A stretch of DNA of 64,000 nucleotides from Terriglobia bacterium (GTDB lineage: Bacteria > Acidobacteriota > Terriglobia > Terriglobales > Acidobacteriaceae), in NCBI GenBank assembly GCA_020073565.1, contig JAIQEY010000022.1, positions 28,758 to 92,757 on the forward strand, given 5' to 3'. Position numbers and translations under genes: made by a program. Positions 31,889-42,060 of the stretch are shown here, piece after piece (the first letter of the stretch is position 1; each line of letters begins with the position of its first letter). Below the pieces are notes generated by a model. It saw only the letters and a list, made by a program, of their open reading frames with translations, ran no database searches and was not told the origin of the DNA.

Positions 31889-32626
31889 GTGGCGTCATCA
31901 GCCAGTTCCGTCGCTCCCGTTCCAAAGATCAAGCCCGGCGTCGCTCCTTTACGCGCCGGCGAAGGATATTCGTTCCTGCTGCGACGTTTGCATTCCCTCA
32001 CCGGCATCGTTCCCATCGGACTCTTCCTTCTCGAACACTTCATTTCGAACTTCGAATCCTTCAAAGGCGCCGAGGCTTATGGCAAGCAGGTCGCGTTTCT
32101 GAACAGCCTGCCGTTGGTAGTCGGCCTAGAGTTGTTCGGCATTTGGATTCCGATTCTCTATCACGGCCTGTACGGCGTCTATATCTGGTATCGCGGTGAC
32201 ACAAACGTCGCCGATTATCCGTGGCAGGGCAACTGGCTCTATACTGCGCAGCGTTGGACCGGCATCATTGCCCTCGTCTATATCGCGCAACACACTTATT
32301 ACCTGCGCTTCACCGGTTTGCACCTGCCCACGCATCCCATGCAGGCCTTCGCCAAGGTTCAGGGAGAATTCCAGAACCCGTGGATGATTGCCTTTTACGC
32401 GGTCGGCATCATCGCCGCTTCCTGGCACTTCTGCTACGGGCTGTGGCTGTTCGCGGCAAAATGGGGCATTACCACGGGCGAAACGGCGCGCCGCCGGCTT
32501 GGCTACTTTTGCCTGTTGCTAGCCCTCGGACTAGTTTCCATCGGAGCGGCCAGCATGTATGGATTCCTGAGTACTCCGCGCCAGCCTCTCGATTCCAGCG
32601 CCTCGGAAAATATCGTATTGAAGTAA
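31889..32626 (+). CDS. sdhC: Succinate dehydrogenase cytochrome b subunit
   Basis: The membrane anchor of complex II, which passes electrons from the SdhB clusters through heme b to quinone. The 245-residue protein has five hydrophobic segments, the layout of the single-polypeptide (type B, Bacillus/Wolinella-like) anchor, so no sdhD is needed. Histidines in RRLHSLTG, LEHFISNF, LYHGLYG, IAQHTYYLRF and SWHFCYGLW are the probable heme axial ligands. The start is GTG with AAGGAG nine bases upstream. It is the first gene of the sdh operon, 50 bases before sdhA. Confidence 0.93.
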   Translation: MASSASSVAPVPKIKPGVAPLRAGEGYSFLLRRLHSLTGIVPIGLFLLEHFISNFESFKGAEAYGKQVAFLNSLPLVVGLELFGIWIPILYHGLYGVYIWYRGDTNVADYPWQGNWLYTAQRWTGIIALVYIAQHTYYLRFTGLHLPTHPMQAFAKVQGEFQNPWMIAFYAVGIIAASWHFCYGLWLFAAKWGITTGETARRRLGYFCLLLALGLVSIGAASMYGFLSTPRQPLDSSASENIVLK

Positions 32627-32676
32627 CGACCGGGCTCGGCCCGGGAACTACATCTACAAAGATCGGACTCATACGC

Positions 32677-34443
32677 ATGGCAGCTCCGAAAATTATCGTC
32701 GTAGGCGGCGGCCTCGCCGGCCTCGCCTCCGTCATCAAGATCGCGGAAATGGGCGGCGAGGTTGACCTGTTCTCGATCGTCCCGGTCAAGCGCTCGCACT
32801 CGGTGTGCGCGCAAGGTGGCATCAACGCGGCCAAGAATTTGAAGGGCGAGGGCGACTCCACCTGGAAGCACTTCGACGACACTATTTACGGCGGCGACTT
32901 CCTGGCGAATCAACCTCCCGTCAAGAATATGTGTGAGGCCGCACCCGGCATCATCGATTTGCTCGACCGCATGGGCGTCACGTTCAACCGCACCCCAGAA
33001 GGGCTGCTCGACTTCCGCCGCTTTGGAGGCACGCTCTACAACCGCACCGCTTTTGCGGGAGCGACCACCGGCCAGCAACTTCTCTACGCACTCGACGAGC
33101 AAGTGCGCCGCTTCGAAGCCGAGGGCAAAGTCAAGAAATACGAGCACTGGGAGTTTCTCTCGGCAGTACTCGACGGAAACCACGTCTGCCGCGGCATTTG
33201 CGCCATGGACTTGCGCACCATGGAAGTACGCACCTTCCCAGCCGATGCCATCATCATCTGCACGGGCGGCATTGGGGCCATCTTCGGGAAATCCACAAAC
33301 TCGGTCGTCTGTACCGGATCTGCGCAGTCCGCGCTCTACCAGCAAGGCTGCTATTACGCGAATGGTGAGTTCATCCAGGTGCATCCCACGTCGATTCCCG
33401 GAGAAGACAAGCTCCGCCTCATGTCGGAATCGGCCCGCGGGGAAGGCGGACGCATCTGGGTGCCACGGACGCAAGGCGACAAGCGCGATCCGAAATCCAT
33501 TCCGGAAAAAGAGCGCTGGTACTTCCTCGAAGAGTGGTATCCAAAATACGGCAACCTGGTGCCGCGCGATGTCGCGACCCGCGCCATCTTCAAAGTTGTT
33601 TACGAGCACAACCTTGGGATCGACGGCAAGCCGATGGTTTATCTGGACCTGACGCACATCGACCGCAAGGTGCTCGACCGCAAACTGGAAGGCATTCTCG
33701 AAATCTATGAAAAGTTTGTTGGTGACGACCCGCGCGATGTGCCCATGAAGATTTTCCCGGGCATGCACTACACCATGGGCGGACTGTGGGTCGACTACAA
33801 GCAGGCGACCAACGTCCCGGGTGTCTTTGCTGCGGGCGAGTGCGAGTACCAGTACCACGGCGCCAATCGTCTGGGCGCGAATTCGCTAGTGTCGTGCATA
33901 TACGGCGGATTTGTTGCAGGCCCGAACGCTGTGCAATACGCGAAGAATCTGCAAGCCGCGCCGAGCAACGGCCACTTCGACGCCGAGCGCAAGCGGCAGC
34001 AGGAAATCAATGCCGGGCTGATGAACGCCAACGGTAACGAGAATCCCTTCCTGCTCTGGCGCGAACTGGGCGAACTGATGACTGAGAACTGCACGGTCAT
34101 CCGTTACAGCAAGAAGTGCCACACCGCGGACGCGAAAGTCGTGGAGCTGCTGCAACGGTTCCAGAACATCAACCTGAGTGACCGCTCGCAGTGGGCAAAC
34201 ACGACCGTTGCGTTTGCGCGTCAGCTTTACAACATGCTGCAACTGTCGCGGGTGATCGCTCAGGGAGCGGCCATGCGCGACGAGTCGCGCGGCTCGCACT
34301 ACAAGCCGGATTTCCCCGACCGCGACGACAAGAACTGGATGAAGACGACGAAGGCAACCTTCGCTCCGGATGCGGATGAGCCGAAGTTCGAGTTCGAGCC
34401 GGTGGATGCGGGGCTGATTCCGCCGCGGCCGAGGAAGTACTGA
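32677..34443 (+). CDS. sdhA: Succinate dehydrogenase flavoprotein subunit
   Basis: The catalytic subunit, oxidising succinate to fumarate with covalent FAD, on the cytoplasmic face of the membrane. From this ATG it has 588 residues. The dinucleotide motif IIVVGGGLAGLASVI is followed by SHSVCAQGG, in which H41 is the covalent FAD site. Substrate-site blocks are EFIQVHPTSIPG, SESARGEGGRIW (Arg), the H-Y-T-M-G segment MHYTMGGLWVD and GECEYQYHGANRLGANSLVSC. The frame is open 152 codons further upstream inside sdhC, but those codons are a shadow; MAAPKIIVVGGG is the proper N-terminus. Two small membrane-protein genes separate it from sdhB. Confidence 0.95.
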   Translation: MAAPKIIVVGGGLAGLASVIKIAEMGGEVDLFSIVPVKRSHSVCAQGGINAAKNLKGEGDSTWKHFDDTIYGGDFLANQPPVKNMCEAAPGIIDLLDRMGVTFNRTPEGLLDFRRFGGTLYNRTAFAGATTGQQLLYALDEQVRRFEAEGKVKKYEHWEFLSAVLDGNHVCRGICAMDLRTMEVRTFPADAIIICTGGIGAIFGKSTNSVVCTGSAQSALYQQGCYYANGEFIQVHPTSIPGEDKLRLMSESARGEGGRIWVPRTQGDKRDPKSIPEKERWYFLEEWYPKYGNLVPRDVATRAIFKVVYEHNLGIDGKPMVYLDLTHIDRKVLDRKLEGILEIYEKFVGDDPRDVPMKIFPGMHYTMGGLWVDYKQATNVPGVFAAGECEYQYHGANRLGANSLVSCIYGGFVAGPNAVQYAKNLQAAPSNGHFDAERKRQQEINAGLMNANGNENPFLLWRELGELMTENCTVIRYSKKCHTADAKVVELLQRFQNINLSDRSQWANTTVAFARQLYNMLQLSRVIAQGAAMRDESRGSHYKPDFPDRDDKNWMKTTKATFAPDADEPKFEFEPVDAGLIPPRPRKY

Positions 34444-34498
34444 ACGTTAGAGGTTCCCATTGGCAGAATAAGCTAATCGCGGGGAGCGAGCTAATCTA

Positions 34499-34828
34499 AT
34501 GCCGGACCATAAAGACCTTCAACTCGTACTATTGAAGGAACTGTGCGACGCCATGCGAGCTCGAACAGAGCCGGAGCACCTTTACACTGCTGCTGCTGTC
34601 GGGAGTTTCGGGGCCGTTGCATGGGGCGTGGCAGCTTTGAACCCGCAGACTTACTTGGCGAGGCCGTTCTATTTAAGACCCGCTGTGGTGGGCGTGATCA
34701 GCGTTCTAGCTGTTGCTCTCGGAATTTGTATAAAGATTTGGCGAGAGCATGGAGTGTACGCCGAAGCTAAGAAGGTTCTGTCCCGAATCGCGAAGCAGCT
34801 TTCCTCCGTTGAGGGCGCATCGGAATGA
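34499..34828 (+). CDS. Small two-helix membrane protein between sdhA and sdhB
   Basis: The 109-residue protein has a polar N-terminus (MPDHKDLQLVLLKELCDAMRARTEPEH) and two membrane helices, at about 30-47 (AAAVGSFGAVAWGVAAL) and 60-78 (PAVVGVISVLAVALGICIKIW). The C-terminus is basic and helical. I recognise no named family. It starts 55 bases after sdhA, on the same strand, with GGGGAG upstream of its ATG. Its stop overlaps the next start by four bases. The place inside an sdh operon is unusual. It could be an assembly or stability factor of complex II, or an unrelated insertion. Confidence 0.6.
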   Translation: MPDHKDLQLVLLKELCDAMRARTEPEHLYTAAAVGSFGAVAWGVAALNPQTYLARPFYLRPAVVGVISVLAVALGICIKIWREHGVYAEAKKVLSRIAKQLSSVEGASE

Positions 34829-34941
34829 TTCCGGACTACATGTTAAAGGAAGACGCGGGCGCCGGTTTTCGCTATTCGATTGCAGTCGTCATCCTAGCTG
34901 CACTTGGAGCGGTTGTTTTTTGTCTATCGCTCGCGATATAA
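34825..34941 (+). CDS. 38-residue single-helix membrane peptide
   Basis: The peptide MIPDYMLKEDAGAGFRYSIA continues with VVILAALGAVVFCLSLAI and stops at TAA. It has a short polar head and one membrane helix that ends at the C-terminus. Its ATG overlaps the stop of the preceding gene (ATGA), which strongly suggests coupled translation and hence a real small gene. It is 21 bases before the sdhB ATG. Tiny one-helix subunits are common companions of respiratory complexes, and that role is only inferred here. Confidence 0.5.
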   Translation: MIPDYMLKEDAGAGFRYSIAVVILAALGAVVFCLSLAI

Positions 34942-34962
34942 CGTGCCGACCGCCGAGGAAAC

Positions 34963-35718
34963 ATGGTTGACAATAGCAAAACCGTAATTCTAAAGATCAA
35001 ACGCCAACTCACCCCCGACGCCAAGCCGACGTGGGAAGAGTTTGAAATCCAATATCGGCCGAACATGAACGTCACCTCAGCGCTCATGGACATCGCGGCC
35101 AACCCTGTCACCCGCGACGGAAAGAAGACCACGCCCATCACCTACGACTCAAACTGTCTGGAAGAGGTCTGCGGATCCTGCGCGATGCTGATCAACGGAC
35201 GCGCGCGGATGGCTTGCTCTGCCCTGCTCGACCATCTCGACCAGCCCATCAAACTCGAGCCATTCTCGAAGTTCCCCGTCGTGCGCGACCTGTCGGTCGA
35301 CCGCAGCGTGATTTTCGAGAACCTGAAGAAAGTCAAAGCCTGGGTGCCGGTCGATGGAACTTACGACCTTGGCTCCGGCCCGCGCGTGACCGCCGAGGCG
35401 CAGGAAGAAGCCTATCCCCTCTCGCGCTGCATATCTTGTTGCTGTTGCATGGAAGCCTGCCCGCAATTCAACGAAGACACGGGTTTCGTGGGCGCCGCTG
35501 CCATCTCGCAAGTGCGCCTGTTCAACACGCATCCCACTGGTCAGGCTCTGAAGCGCGAACGCCTCTCCGCCCTGATGGGAGACGGCGGCATCCAGGAATG
35601 CGGCTATGCTCAGAACTGCGTGGAGATCTGCCCGAAAGACATCCCTCTGACCAAGTCCATTGCCGAAGTCGGCGGGCAGGTGATGAAGCAGGCCATCGCC
35701 GATTTGTTCAGGAAGTAG
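34963..35718 (+). CDS. sdhB: Succinate dehydrogenase iron-sulfur subunit
   Basis: Carries electrons from the flavin to the quinone site. In its 251 residues, the N-terminal plant-ferredoxin domain binds 2Fe-2S with C65, C70, C73 and C85 (SNCLEEVCGSC...MAC). The C-terminal domain holds the 4Fe-4S and 3Fe-4S ligands in RCISCCCCMEACP (156-166) and ECGYAQNCVEICPKD (213, 219, 223). The run of Cys at 159-162 is richer than usual. It closes the sdhCA-x-x-B operon. As in other type-B-anchor operons, sdhC precedes sdhA. Confidence 0.95.
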   Translation: MVDNSKTVILKIKRQLTPDAKPTWEEFEIQYRPNMNVTSALMDIAANPVTRDGKKTTPITYDSNCLEEVCGSCAMLINGRARMACSALLDHLDQPIKLEPFSKFPVVRDLSVDRSVIFENLKKVKAWVPVDGTYDLGSGPRVTAEAQEEAYPLSRCISCCCCMEACPQFNEDTGFVGAAAISQVRLFNTHPTGQALKRERLSALMGDGGIQECGYAQNCVEICPKDIPLTKSIAEVGGQVMKQAIADLFRK

Positions 35719-35806
35719 GCTCGTAGCTTAGGGGTTCAGCCGTCTTCCAACGGAATTTCGGGGTGTTCCCTAAGGCCTGACACCTTCGACCCGTGACCCC
35801 CTTGCA

Positions 35807-35928
35807 GGTAACCGTTACCAGTAACTGTCTTCGGTAACGGCGCTTCCGCAGAATTGCTTCACACAATCTTTCATCTCTCGGCTACAATAACGGTTCCTCC
35901 TGGCCTATCGGGGGCTTTTTCCCCGATA
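35807..35928 (+). promoter_or_regulatory. Regulatory-looking region upstream of the DUF5715 gene
   Basis: GGTAAC-C-GTTACC (35807-35819) is a 13-base interrupted palindrome, echoed by GTAAC repeats until about 35838, and may bind a regulator. TACAAT (35883-35888) could be a -10 box. TATCGGGG/CCCCGATA (35906-35913 with 35921-35928) is an 8-bp stem with a GCTTTTT loop, immediately before the GAGGAG ribosome site, so it could control translation. All of this is inferred by eye. Confidence 0.35.
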
Positions 35929-35943
35929 CGAGGAGCTTCCCTA

Positions 35944-36696
35944 ATGATCCAAGGGCCCCGCAAGTTCAGGACATTGCACGCGCTGCTCCTCTCGCTGATC
36001 TTCACAGTCGGCGCGCACCCCACCGCCTTTGCCCTGCACGGCACGAACCCTCCTCGGAAACTGAAGCGGACCTCGCACCATGGGCGCCGCCTGCGCTGGA
36101 AGCCGATGTTCCGTCCGTCGCGCGAGTCCCTTCTTCGTCAAAACGAAGAAGTGGACCGCCTTCAGTTGCCCCGCATTCAGGACGATGCTGAACTCGAAGA
36201 GTTGAAATCCTCCCACGCCCTGGTTCCGATTGAGGCGAGTGAGACGCTGCGAATCCAGCCGAGTCTCGAACCGTCGCGCCGCTATTGCCGCCCCTGGACT
36301 CGCGATTTCGTGCAGGATCTCTCCGAGATCTATTACCGCCAGTTCCACGAGCAGATTCAAGTCAACTCAGCCGTGCGCACCGTGAAGGTTCAGAAGAAGC
36401 TTCGCCGTCACAATCGCAATGCCGCGCCGGCGGAAGGCGAAACGGCGTCGTCGCACCTTGCTGGCATCACCGTCGATCTGCAGCGCAGGGGCATGTCGGT
36501 GGAACAAATCCGCTTCGTCGAGCGCTACTTGTTCTATCTCCACGCGCTCGGACTCGTCGAACCCGAGGAAGAACGCCGCCACTGGTGCTTTCACATAATG
36601 GTCTCGGACCGCTACGCTGACTGGCGCCAGAGCCAGACGGTTCTCGCGCCTCATCCAGCGGAGGACGCGCTGACTGCCATGGGCGCCTCCAACTGA
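35944..36696 (+). CDS. DUF5715 family exported protein (VanY-like fold suspected)
   Basis: From this ATG, with GAGGAG nine bases before it, the protein has 250 residues and a signal peptide (FRTLHALLLSLIFTVGAHPTAFA). The conserved C-terminal part contains LQVNSAVRTVKVQKKLRRHN, then SSHLAGITVDL and RRHWCFHIMVSD. This string of V-R-T, S-x-H-x3-x-x-V-D-L and W-x2-H is the pattern of D,D-carboxypeptidase-like (peptidase M15/VanY) zinc sites: the two His and Asp are candidate ligands. A peptidoglycan role is therefore plausible but unproven. The reading frame is open upstream to 35854, but that part lacks a signal peptide. It is downstream of sdhB with its own leader. Confidence 0.75.
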   Translation: MIQGPRKFRTLHALLLSLIFTVGAHPTAFALHGTNPPRKLKRTSHHGRRLRWKPMFRPSRESLLRQNEEVDRLQLPRIQDDAELEELKSSHALVPIEASETLRIQPSLEPSRRYCRPWTRDFVQDLSEIYYRQFHEQIQVNSAVRTVKVQKKLRRHNRNAAPAEGETASSHLAGITVDLQRRGMSVEQIRFVERYLFYLHALGLVEPEEERRHWCFHIMVSDRYADWRQSQTVLAPHPAEDALTAMGASN

Positions 36697-36724
36697 GCAC
36701 TGCCTCCGCTACACTTCCCACGCA

Positions 36725-37237
36725 ATGATTGTCCTCATGGCCGGCCTTCCGGGAACCGGCAAAAGTACGCTCGTCCGCGAACTGGCACGACGGACGCAAG
36801 GCTGCGTGCTCAGCAAGGACGAAATCCGCGCCGCCCTGTTCTCTCCTGACGACATCGAATATTCCACCGCCCAGGACGACTTCGTCATGGAGGTCATGCT
36901 TCGAGCCGCCCGTTTCCAACTCAACAAGCACCCCGCGCGTATCATCTTCCTCGACGGCCGATCTTTTTCGCGCCGCTACCAGATTGACCGTGTCCTCGAA
37001 TTCGCCCGCGAACTCAGCCAGACCTGGACGATTCTGGAATGCGTCTGCTCCGACGAATCCGCCCATCGCCGTCTCGATCTCGAACCCGATCCATTACACC
37101 CCGCGGACAACCGCAACTTCGCCCTCTACCTTGAAGTGAAGGCCCGGTTCGAGCCCATCACCTACGCTAAAACCGTCGTCGACACCGACCAGCTACATGT
37201 GCAGTGTGTGGAACAGGCGCTGGCCGCCCTGAAGTGA
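36725..37237 (+). CDS. P-loop kinase-like ATPase
   Basis: The 170-residue protein has Walker A GLPGTGKST (7-15) right at the N-terminus, CVLSKDEIRAALF as the acceptor-site region, and a Walker B-like strand IIFLDGRSFSRRYQID. The LID-like SDESAHRRLDLE and the C-terminal TDQLHVQCVEQALAAL follow. It belongs to the AAA_33/zeta-toxin-like small kinases that phosphorylate small molecules or nucleotides. The substrate is unknown. The gene lies 28 bases after the DUF5715 gene and may be cotranscribed. Confidence 0.85.
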   Translation: MIVLMAGLPGTGKSTLVRELARRTQGCVLSKDEIRAALFSPDDIEYSTAQDDFVMEVMLRAARFQLNKHPARIIFLDGRSFSRRYQIDRVLEFARELSQTWTILECVCSDESAHRRLDLEPDPLHPADNRNFALYLEVKARFEPITYAKTVVDTDQLHVQCVEQALAALK

Positions 37238-37250
37238 GGCAAGCGCGGAT

Positions 37251-37310
37251 TTCCTTCGTGATCCTTTGTGCCCTGGTGGTTGAAGAAGAACAGCAATAAC
37301 CACGAAGGAA
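37251..37310. repeat. Inverted repeat of the CCTTCGTGGTT family
   Basis: TTCCTTCGTG (37251-37260) plus CCTGGTGGTT (to 37281), facing AACCACGAAGGAA (37298-37310), make an inverted pair around a short core. The same arm sequence occurs in the element before asd. It lies between the kinase-like gene and the dipeptidase gene. Confidence 0.55.
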
Positions 37311-37354
37311 GAGCGCATGTTGTACGTCGGCTCGTATAGAATTCATACTCAACC

Positions 37355-38584
37355 ATGAATCGCCGAATCATCACCCTTTCTCTGTTCGTGTCCCTGGCCT
37401 TGACCGCCCACGCGCAGACCGATGTCAGCGCCAGGGCGCGCCAAATCCATGACTCTGCCATCGTCATCGACACGCACGCCGACACACCGCAGCGCTTTCT
37501 GGACGAGAATTACGAAATCGGTTCCACCGACCCGAAAGACCCCGGTCACATCAGTCTCGACAAAGCCAAAGCCGGCAATCTGGGCGCTGAGTTTTTCTCG
37601 ATCTGGGTGGAGCCGGAAACGAACCAGGGCCACTTCGCCCGCCACACGCTTGATCTGATCGATTCCGTCTACGAGCAGGCCGCCCGCCATCCCGATCGCA
37701 TGATGATGGCGTTCAGTGTCGCCGACATTGAGCGCGCCCACCGCGAGCATAAACTCGCGGCGCTCCTGGGCATCGAGGGCGGGCATTCTATTGAGAATGA
37801 CATCCATCTGCTTCGCGACTTCTATCGTCTAGGCGTGCGCTATATGACCCTGAGTTGGTCGAACACCAACGAGTGGGCCGACTCTTCCGGCGACATCAAC
37901 AATCCCAAGGTCGAGCACCACAACGGGCTCACCGAGAGCGGCAAGCAGATTGTTCTCGAGATGAACCGCCTCGGCATGCTGGTCGATATCTCGCACGTCG
38001 CCGACAAAACGTTCTGGGACACGATTGCTGTGACGAAGGCGCCCGTCATCGCTTCGCACTCTTCCGCGCGTGCCCTCACCAACCACCCGCGCAACATGAC
38101 CGACGATATGCTTCGGGCCATCACCAAGAACGGTGGTGTTGTTCAAGTGAACTTCTACAACGCTTTCATCGACGAGACCTATCGCAAGGCCGCCGAAGCC
38201 CAGGCCAAGGATCGCGATGCCGCCATAAAAGCGTTCGTCGATCAGCGTAAAGCAGCTGGCCAAACCCTGACCTATGTTGACGAGGATCGCATAGGTCGCG
38301 AGTGGGCTGCGAAGATTCCACGGCCGCCGCTGAGTTCACTAATCGACCACATCGACCACATCGCCAAGGTAGCCGGCATCGATCACGTCGGCCTCGGTTC
38401 TGACTTCGATGGCGTCAGCGGCGCCACTCCCCAGGGTATCGATTCGGCCGCCGACCTGCCCAAGATTACGCAGGCCCTGCTCGACCGCGGCTACAGCGCC
38501 GACGATATTCGCAAGATTTTGGGCGGTAACTTGCTGCGAGTTTTCCGCGAAGCCGAGCGTGTGAGCCACGAGTGGCAAAGGTAG
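37355..38584 (+). CDS. Membrane-dipeptidase-type peptidase, family M19, exported
   Basis: The 409-residue binuclear zinc dipeptidase has a signal peptide ([20 protein letters not shown]), so it is periplasmic or secreted. Metal ligands typical of M19 are all visible: DTHADT (H41, D43), E141 in [11 protein letters not shown]214 in [13 protein letters not shown] and H235 in [27 protein letters not shown] near residue 345 gives the conserved Asp. Family members cut dipeptides, including D-amino-acid-containing ones, and in bacteria are often used on peptide or cell-wall fragments. It is followed by two cyclophilin genes with short gaps. Confidence 0.93.
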   Translation: MNRRIITLSLFVSLALTAHAQTDVSARARQIHDSAIVIDTHADTPQRFLDENYEIGSTDPKDPGHISLDKAKAGNLGAEFFSIWVEPETNQGHFARHTLDLIDSVYEQAARHPDRMMMAFSVADIERAHREHKLAALLGIEGGHSIENDIHLLRDFYRLGVRYMTLSWSNTNEWADSSGDINNPKVEHHNGLTESGKQIVLEMNRLGMLVDISHVADKTFWDTIAVTKAPVIASHSSARALTNHPRNMTDDMLRAITKNGGVVQVNFYNAFIDETYRKAAEAQAKDRDAAIKAFVDQRKAAGQTLTYVDEDRIGREWAAKIPRPPLSSLIDHIDHIAKVAGIDHVGLGSDFDGVSGATPQGIDSAADLPKITQALLDRGYSADDIRKILGGNLLRVFREAERVSHEWQR

Positions 38585-38691
38585 CGTCGGCGTCCTGCCG
38601 GCAACGCGCCCGCCTAGGAAGTCGAGCATCCCCAAGCGCACCCACACTTGTCGTACAATCAAGAACTGCCAAAGTCCCCATAGGAGCACCT

Positions 38692-39393
38692 ATGCGAACA
38701 CTTATTTGTACGGCTGTGTTAATCATCTCCACTTCCCTGCTCGGCCTAAGCCAAGCCTCAACCACAGCCAAACCGCCCGTCAGAACGCCGGCCGCTGCCG
38801 CGAGCGCCGAGCCCACGGCCATCATCCACACCACCCTCGGCGACCTGCACTGCACCCTCTTTGAAAAGCAAACGCCCGTGACGGTCGAGAACTTCATCGG
38901 CCTCGCCAGTGGCACCAAGGACTGGAAGAACCCGGTCAGTCACGCTTCCAAAAAAGGAGTGCCGCTCTATGACGGCACGATCTTCCACCGGGTGATTCCC
39001 GAGTTCATGATTCAAGGTGGCGACCCTGCCGGCAACGGATCCGGCGATCCCGGATACAGGTTCAAAGACGAGATCGTCTCCACCCTGACCTTTGATCGCC
39101 CCGGACGCCTCGCCATGGCAAATTCCGGTCCCAACACCAACGGGTCGCAGTTTTTCATCACCGAGGTTCCCACGCCGCACCTCAACGGACGTCACACCAT
39201 CTTCGGACAATGTGATTCGGCCGCGGTCGCTCTGGTCAAGCAGATTGCCCGCATGGCCAGCGATCCGAGCAATAACCGTCCGTTCCATGCCGTCAAGATC
39301 ACACACATCGAAATCCGTCGCGGCGCTTCTGCCGCTCCAAAAGCACAAGCCAAGCCTGCAACTACGCCTGCGGCTGCCCCAGAGGTTAAGTAG
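38692..39393 (+). CDS. Exported cyclophilin-type peptidyl-prolyl isomerase
   Basis: Speeds cis-trans isomerisation at prolines in exported proteins. From this ATG, with TAGGAG six bases upstream, it has 233 residues. A signal peptide ([19 protein letters not shown]) and a Pro/Ala linker lead into the cyclophilin domain: [56 protein letters not shown] and the closing [11 protein letters not shown]. The active-site Arg (FHRV), Phe and Gln (MIQGGDP) are kept. The tail is Ala/Lys/Pro-rich. It is the periplasmic partner of the cytoplasmic paralogue 38 bases downstream. The reading frame extends 40 codons upstream, but that part contains the putative promoter TTGTCG...TACAATC. Confidence 0.92.
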   Translation: MRTLICTAVLIISTSLLGLSQASTTAKPPVRTPAAAASAEPTAIIHTTLGDLHCTLFEKQTPVTVENFIGLASGTKDWKNPVSHASKKGVPLYDGTIFHRVIPEFMIQGGDPAGNGSGDPGYRFKDEIVSTLTFDRPGRLAMANSGPNTNGSQFFITEVPTPHLNGRHTIFGQCDSAAVALVKQIARMASDPSNNRPFHAVKITHIEIRRGASAAPKAQAKPATTPAAAPEVK

Positions 39394-39431
39394 TCTCGCA
39401 ATTAAACCTTTTGAGAATTCGAGGGGAGTTT

Positions 39432-39959
39432 ATGCCACGCACACCCGGCACCTACGCAGTGTTCCAAACCAATGAAGGCAACATCGTTTGCCGTCTGTTT
39501 GAAAAGGACGCACCGAAAACCGTAGCCAACTTCGTCGAGCTCGCCGAGGGCAAGCGCGAGTGGACGCATCCCACTACCCGCAAGAAAACCAACGACCCGC
39601 TCTATCACGGCACCATCTTCCACCGCGTCATCCCGGATTTCATGATCCAGGGCGGCGATCCGCAGGGTACCGGAATGGGCGGTCCCGGATATCAATTCGA
39701 AGACGAAACTAAAGGCTCGCGTCACCGCTTCGACAAACCTGGCAAGTTGGCCATGGCCAACGCCGGCCCCAACACCAATGGCTCGCAGTTCTTCATCACG
39801 GTCGCCAACACCGAATGGCTGACGGGCAAGCACACCATTTTCGGCGAGGTTGTAGAAGGACACGACGTCGTGGAAAAAGTCTCGAAACTACCCCGCAACC
39901 GTCAGGACCGCCCGAACAAAGACGTAGTGGTGCAGTCCGTAACCATAGAACGGGCGTAG
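39432..39959 (+). CDS. Cytoplasmic cyclophilin-type peptidyl-prolyl isomerase
   Basis: A 175-residue paralogue of the preceding gene but without a signal peptide, so cytoplasmic. It has the same catalytic elements: [90 protein letters not shown] lies just before ATG 39432 and favours this start over the one seven codons up. The tandem pair points to gene duplication with one copy given an export signal. Both follow the M19 dipeptidase. Confidence 0.93.
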   Translation: MPRTPGTYAVFQTNEGNIVCRLFEKDAPKTVANFVELAEGKREWTHPTTRKKTNDPLYHGTIFHRVIPDFMIQGGDPQGTGMGGPGYQFEDETKGSRHRFDKPGKLAMANAGPNTNGSQFFITVANTEWLTGKHTIFGEVVEGHDVVEKVSKLPRNRQDRPNKDVVVQSVTIERA

Positions 39960-40000
39960 GTTCTGTGGCGAGCTCCACTCCATTAAGGGCGAGCAATTAC

Positions 40001-40399
40001 GTGCGTAAGAAAAAGTCCAAGTCCGGTGATCGCAAATTAGTCGCGAAAGGTAGCGCTGCTCCGAATACTGTGGACGAGTACCTCGCGCGCGTGCCGAAAC
40101 CCGCCCGCAGCACCTTGAACAAGGTTCGCGCGGCGATTCGGTCCGCCGTGCCACCGGAGGCGACCGAGACCATCAGCTATCGGATGCCTGCCTTCAAGCA
40201 CAAAAGAGTCCTGATGTGGTTCGCCGCGTTTTCGGACCACTGCAGTCTGTTCCCCACAGCCTCGGTGATCGAAGAGTTCAAAAGCGAACTTAAGGGCTTC
40301 TCCACCTCCAAAGGGACGATCCAGTTCCCGGTGGACAAGCCGCTGCCAGCTGCCCTCGTGAAGAAGATGGTGAAGGCCCGCCTCGCCGAGATGAAGTAG
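40001..40399 (+). CDS. DUF1801 (YdhG/iron-chaperone-like) protein
   Basis: A 132-residue protein of the DUF1801/YdhG group. Recognisable blocks are TVDEYLARVPKPARSTLNKVRAAIRSAVPPEATETISYRMPAFKHKRVLMWFAAFSDHCSLFP, split by YRMPAF, the family hallmark, and GTIQFPVDKPLPAALVKKMVKARLAEMK at the end. The fold resembles the frataxin-like Fra/YdhG proteins; the biochemical role is not established. The start is GTG; AAGGG lies about 11 bases upstream. GTG 39965 is an alternative. It follows the cyclophilin gene by 41 bases. Confidence 0.85.
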   Translation: MRKKKSKSGDRKLVAKGSAAPNTVDEYLARVPKPARSTLNKVRAAIRSAVPPEATETISYRMPAFKHKRVLMWFAAFSDHCSLFPTASVIEEFKSELKGFSTSKGTIQFPVDKPLPAALVKKMVKARLAEMK

Positions 40400-40421
40400 G
40401 AAGTGTGGTGCGGACACTCCC

Positions 40422-40445
40422 TTCGGCTTTGCTCAGGGCAGGCTT
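40422..40445. repeat. CTTTGCTCAGGGCAGG repeat
   Basis: TTCGGCTTTGCTCAGGGCAG is an interspersed intergenic string related to the TCGCTTCGCTCAGGATGA repeat (found in reverse orientation at 13843-13862). It lies in the 235-base DUF1801-icd gap, which otherwise contains only the putative icd promoter. Confidence 0.4.
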
Positions 40446-40594
40446 TGTCCGCGTCCGCCAGCTCCCACGGATGTCCGACGAATAGCGATCCGTGCCAGCG
40501 GTCTGCTCTTCCGAGCTCTGTCATGCATGCTGTGATCGCCGGCACCTGCGCAAGTGATCTTGGCGCGTCGTGCGCCGGTCTCAACTTTATTCTT

Positions 40595-40600
40595 TATAAT
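40595..40600 (+). promoter_or_regulatory. Possible -10 box of icd
   Basis: TATAAT, a perfect vegetative -10 sequence in an AT-rich stretch, lies 35 bases before the icd ATG. The expected -35 position (around 40572) is GC-rich and a poor match, and overlaps a GGCGC/GCGCC inverted repeat (40562-40566 with 40572-40576). Assignment is tentative. Confidence 0.35.
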
Positions 40601-40634
40601 GATTGTTTTCCTTTCAGGTTCTGGAGGATAGTGC

Positions 40635-42050
<1,416 letters not shown>

Positions 42051-42060
42051 TAGAGCACTC

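Noticed and set aside
32503..33858. Long antisense frame (about 450 codons) opposite sdhA
   Set aside because: It is a codon-bias shadow of a high-GC gene. The sense strand has all SdhA motifs and the antisense product has none.
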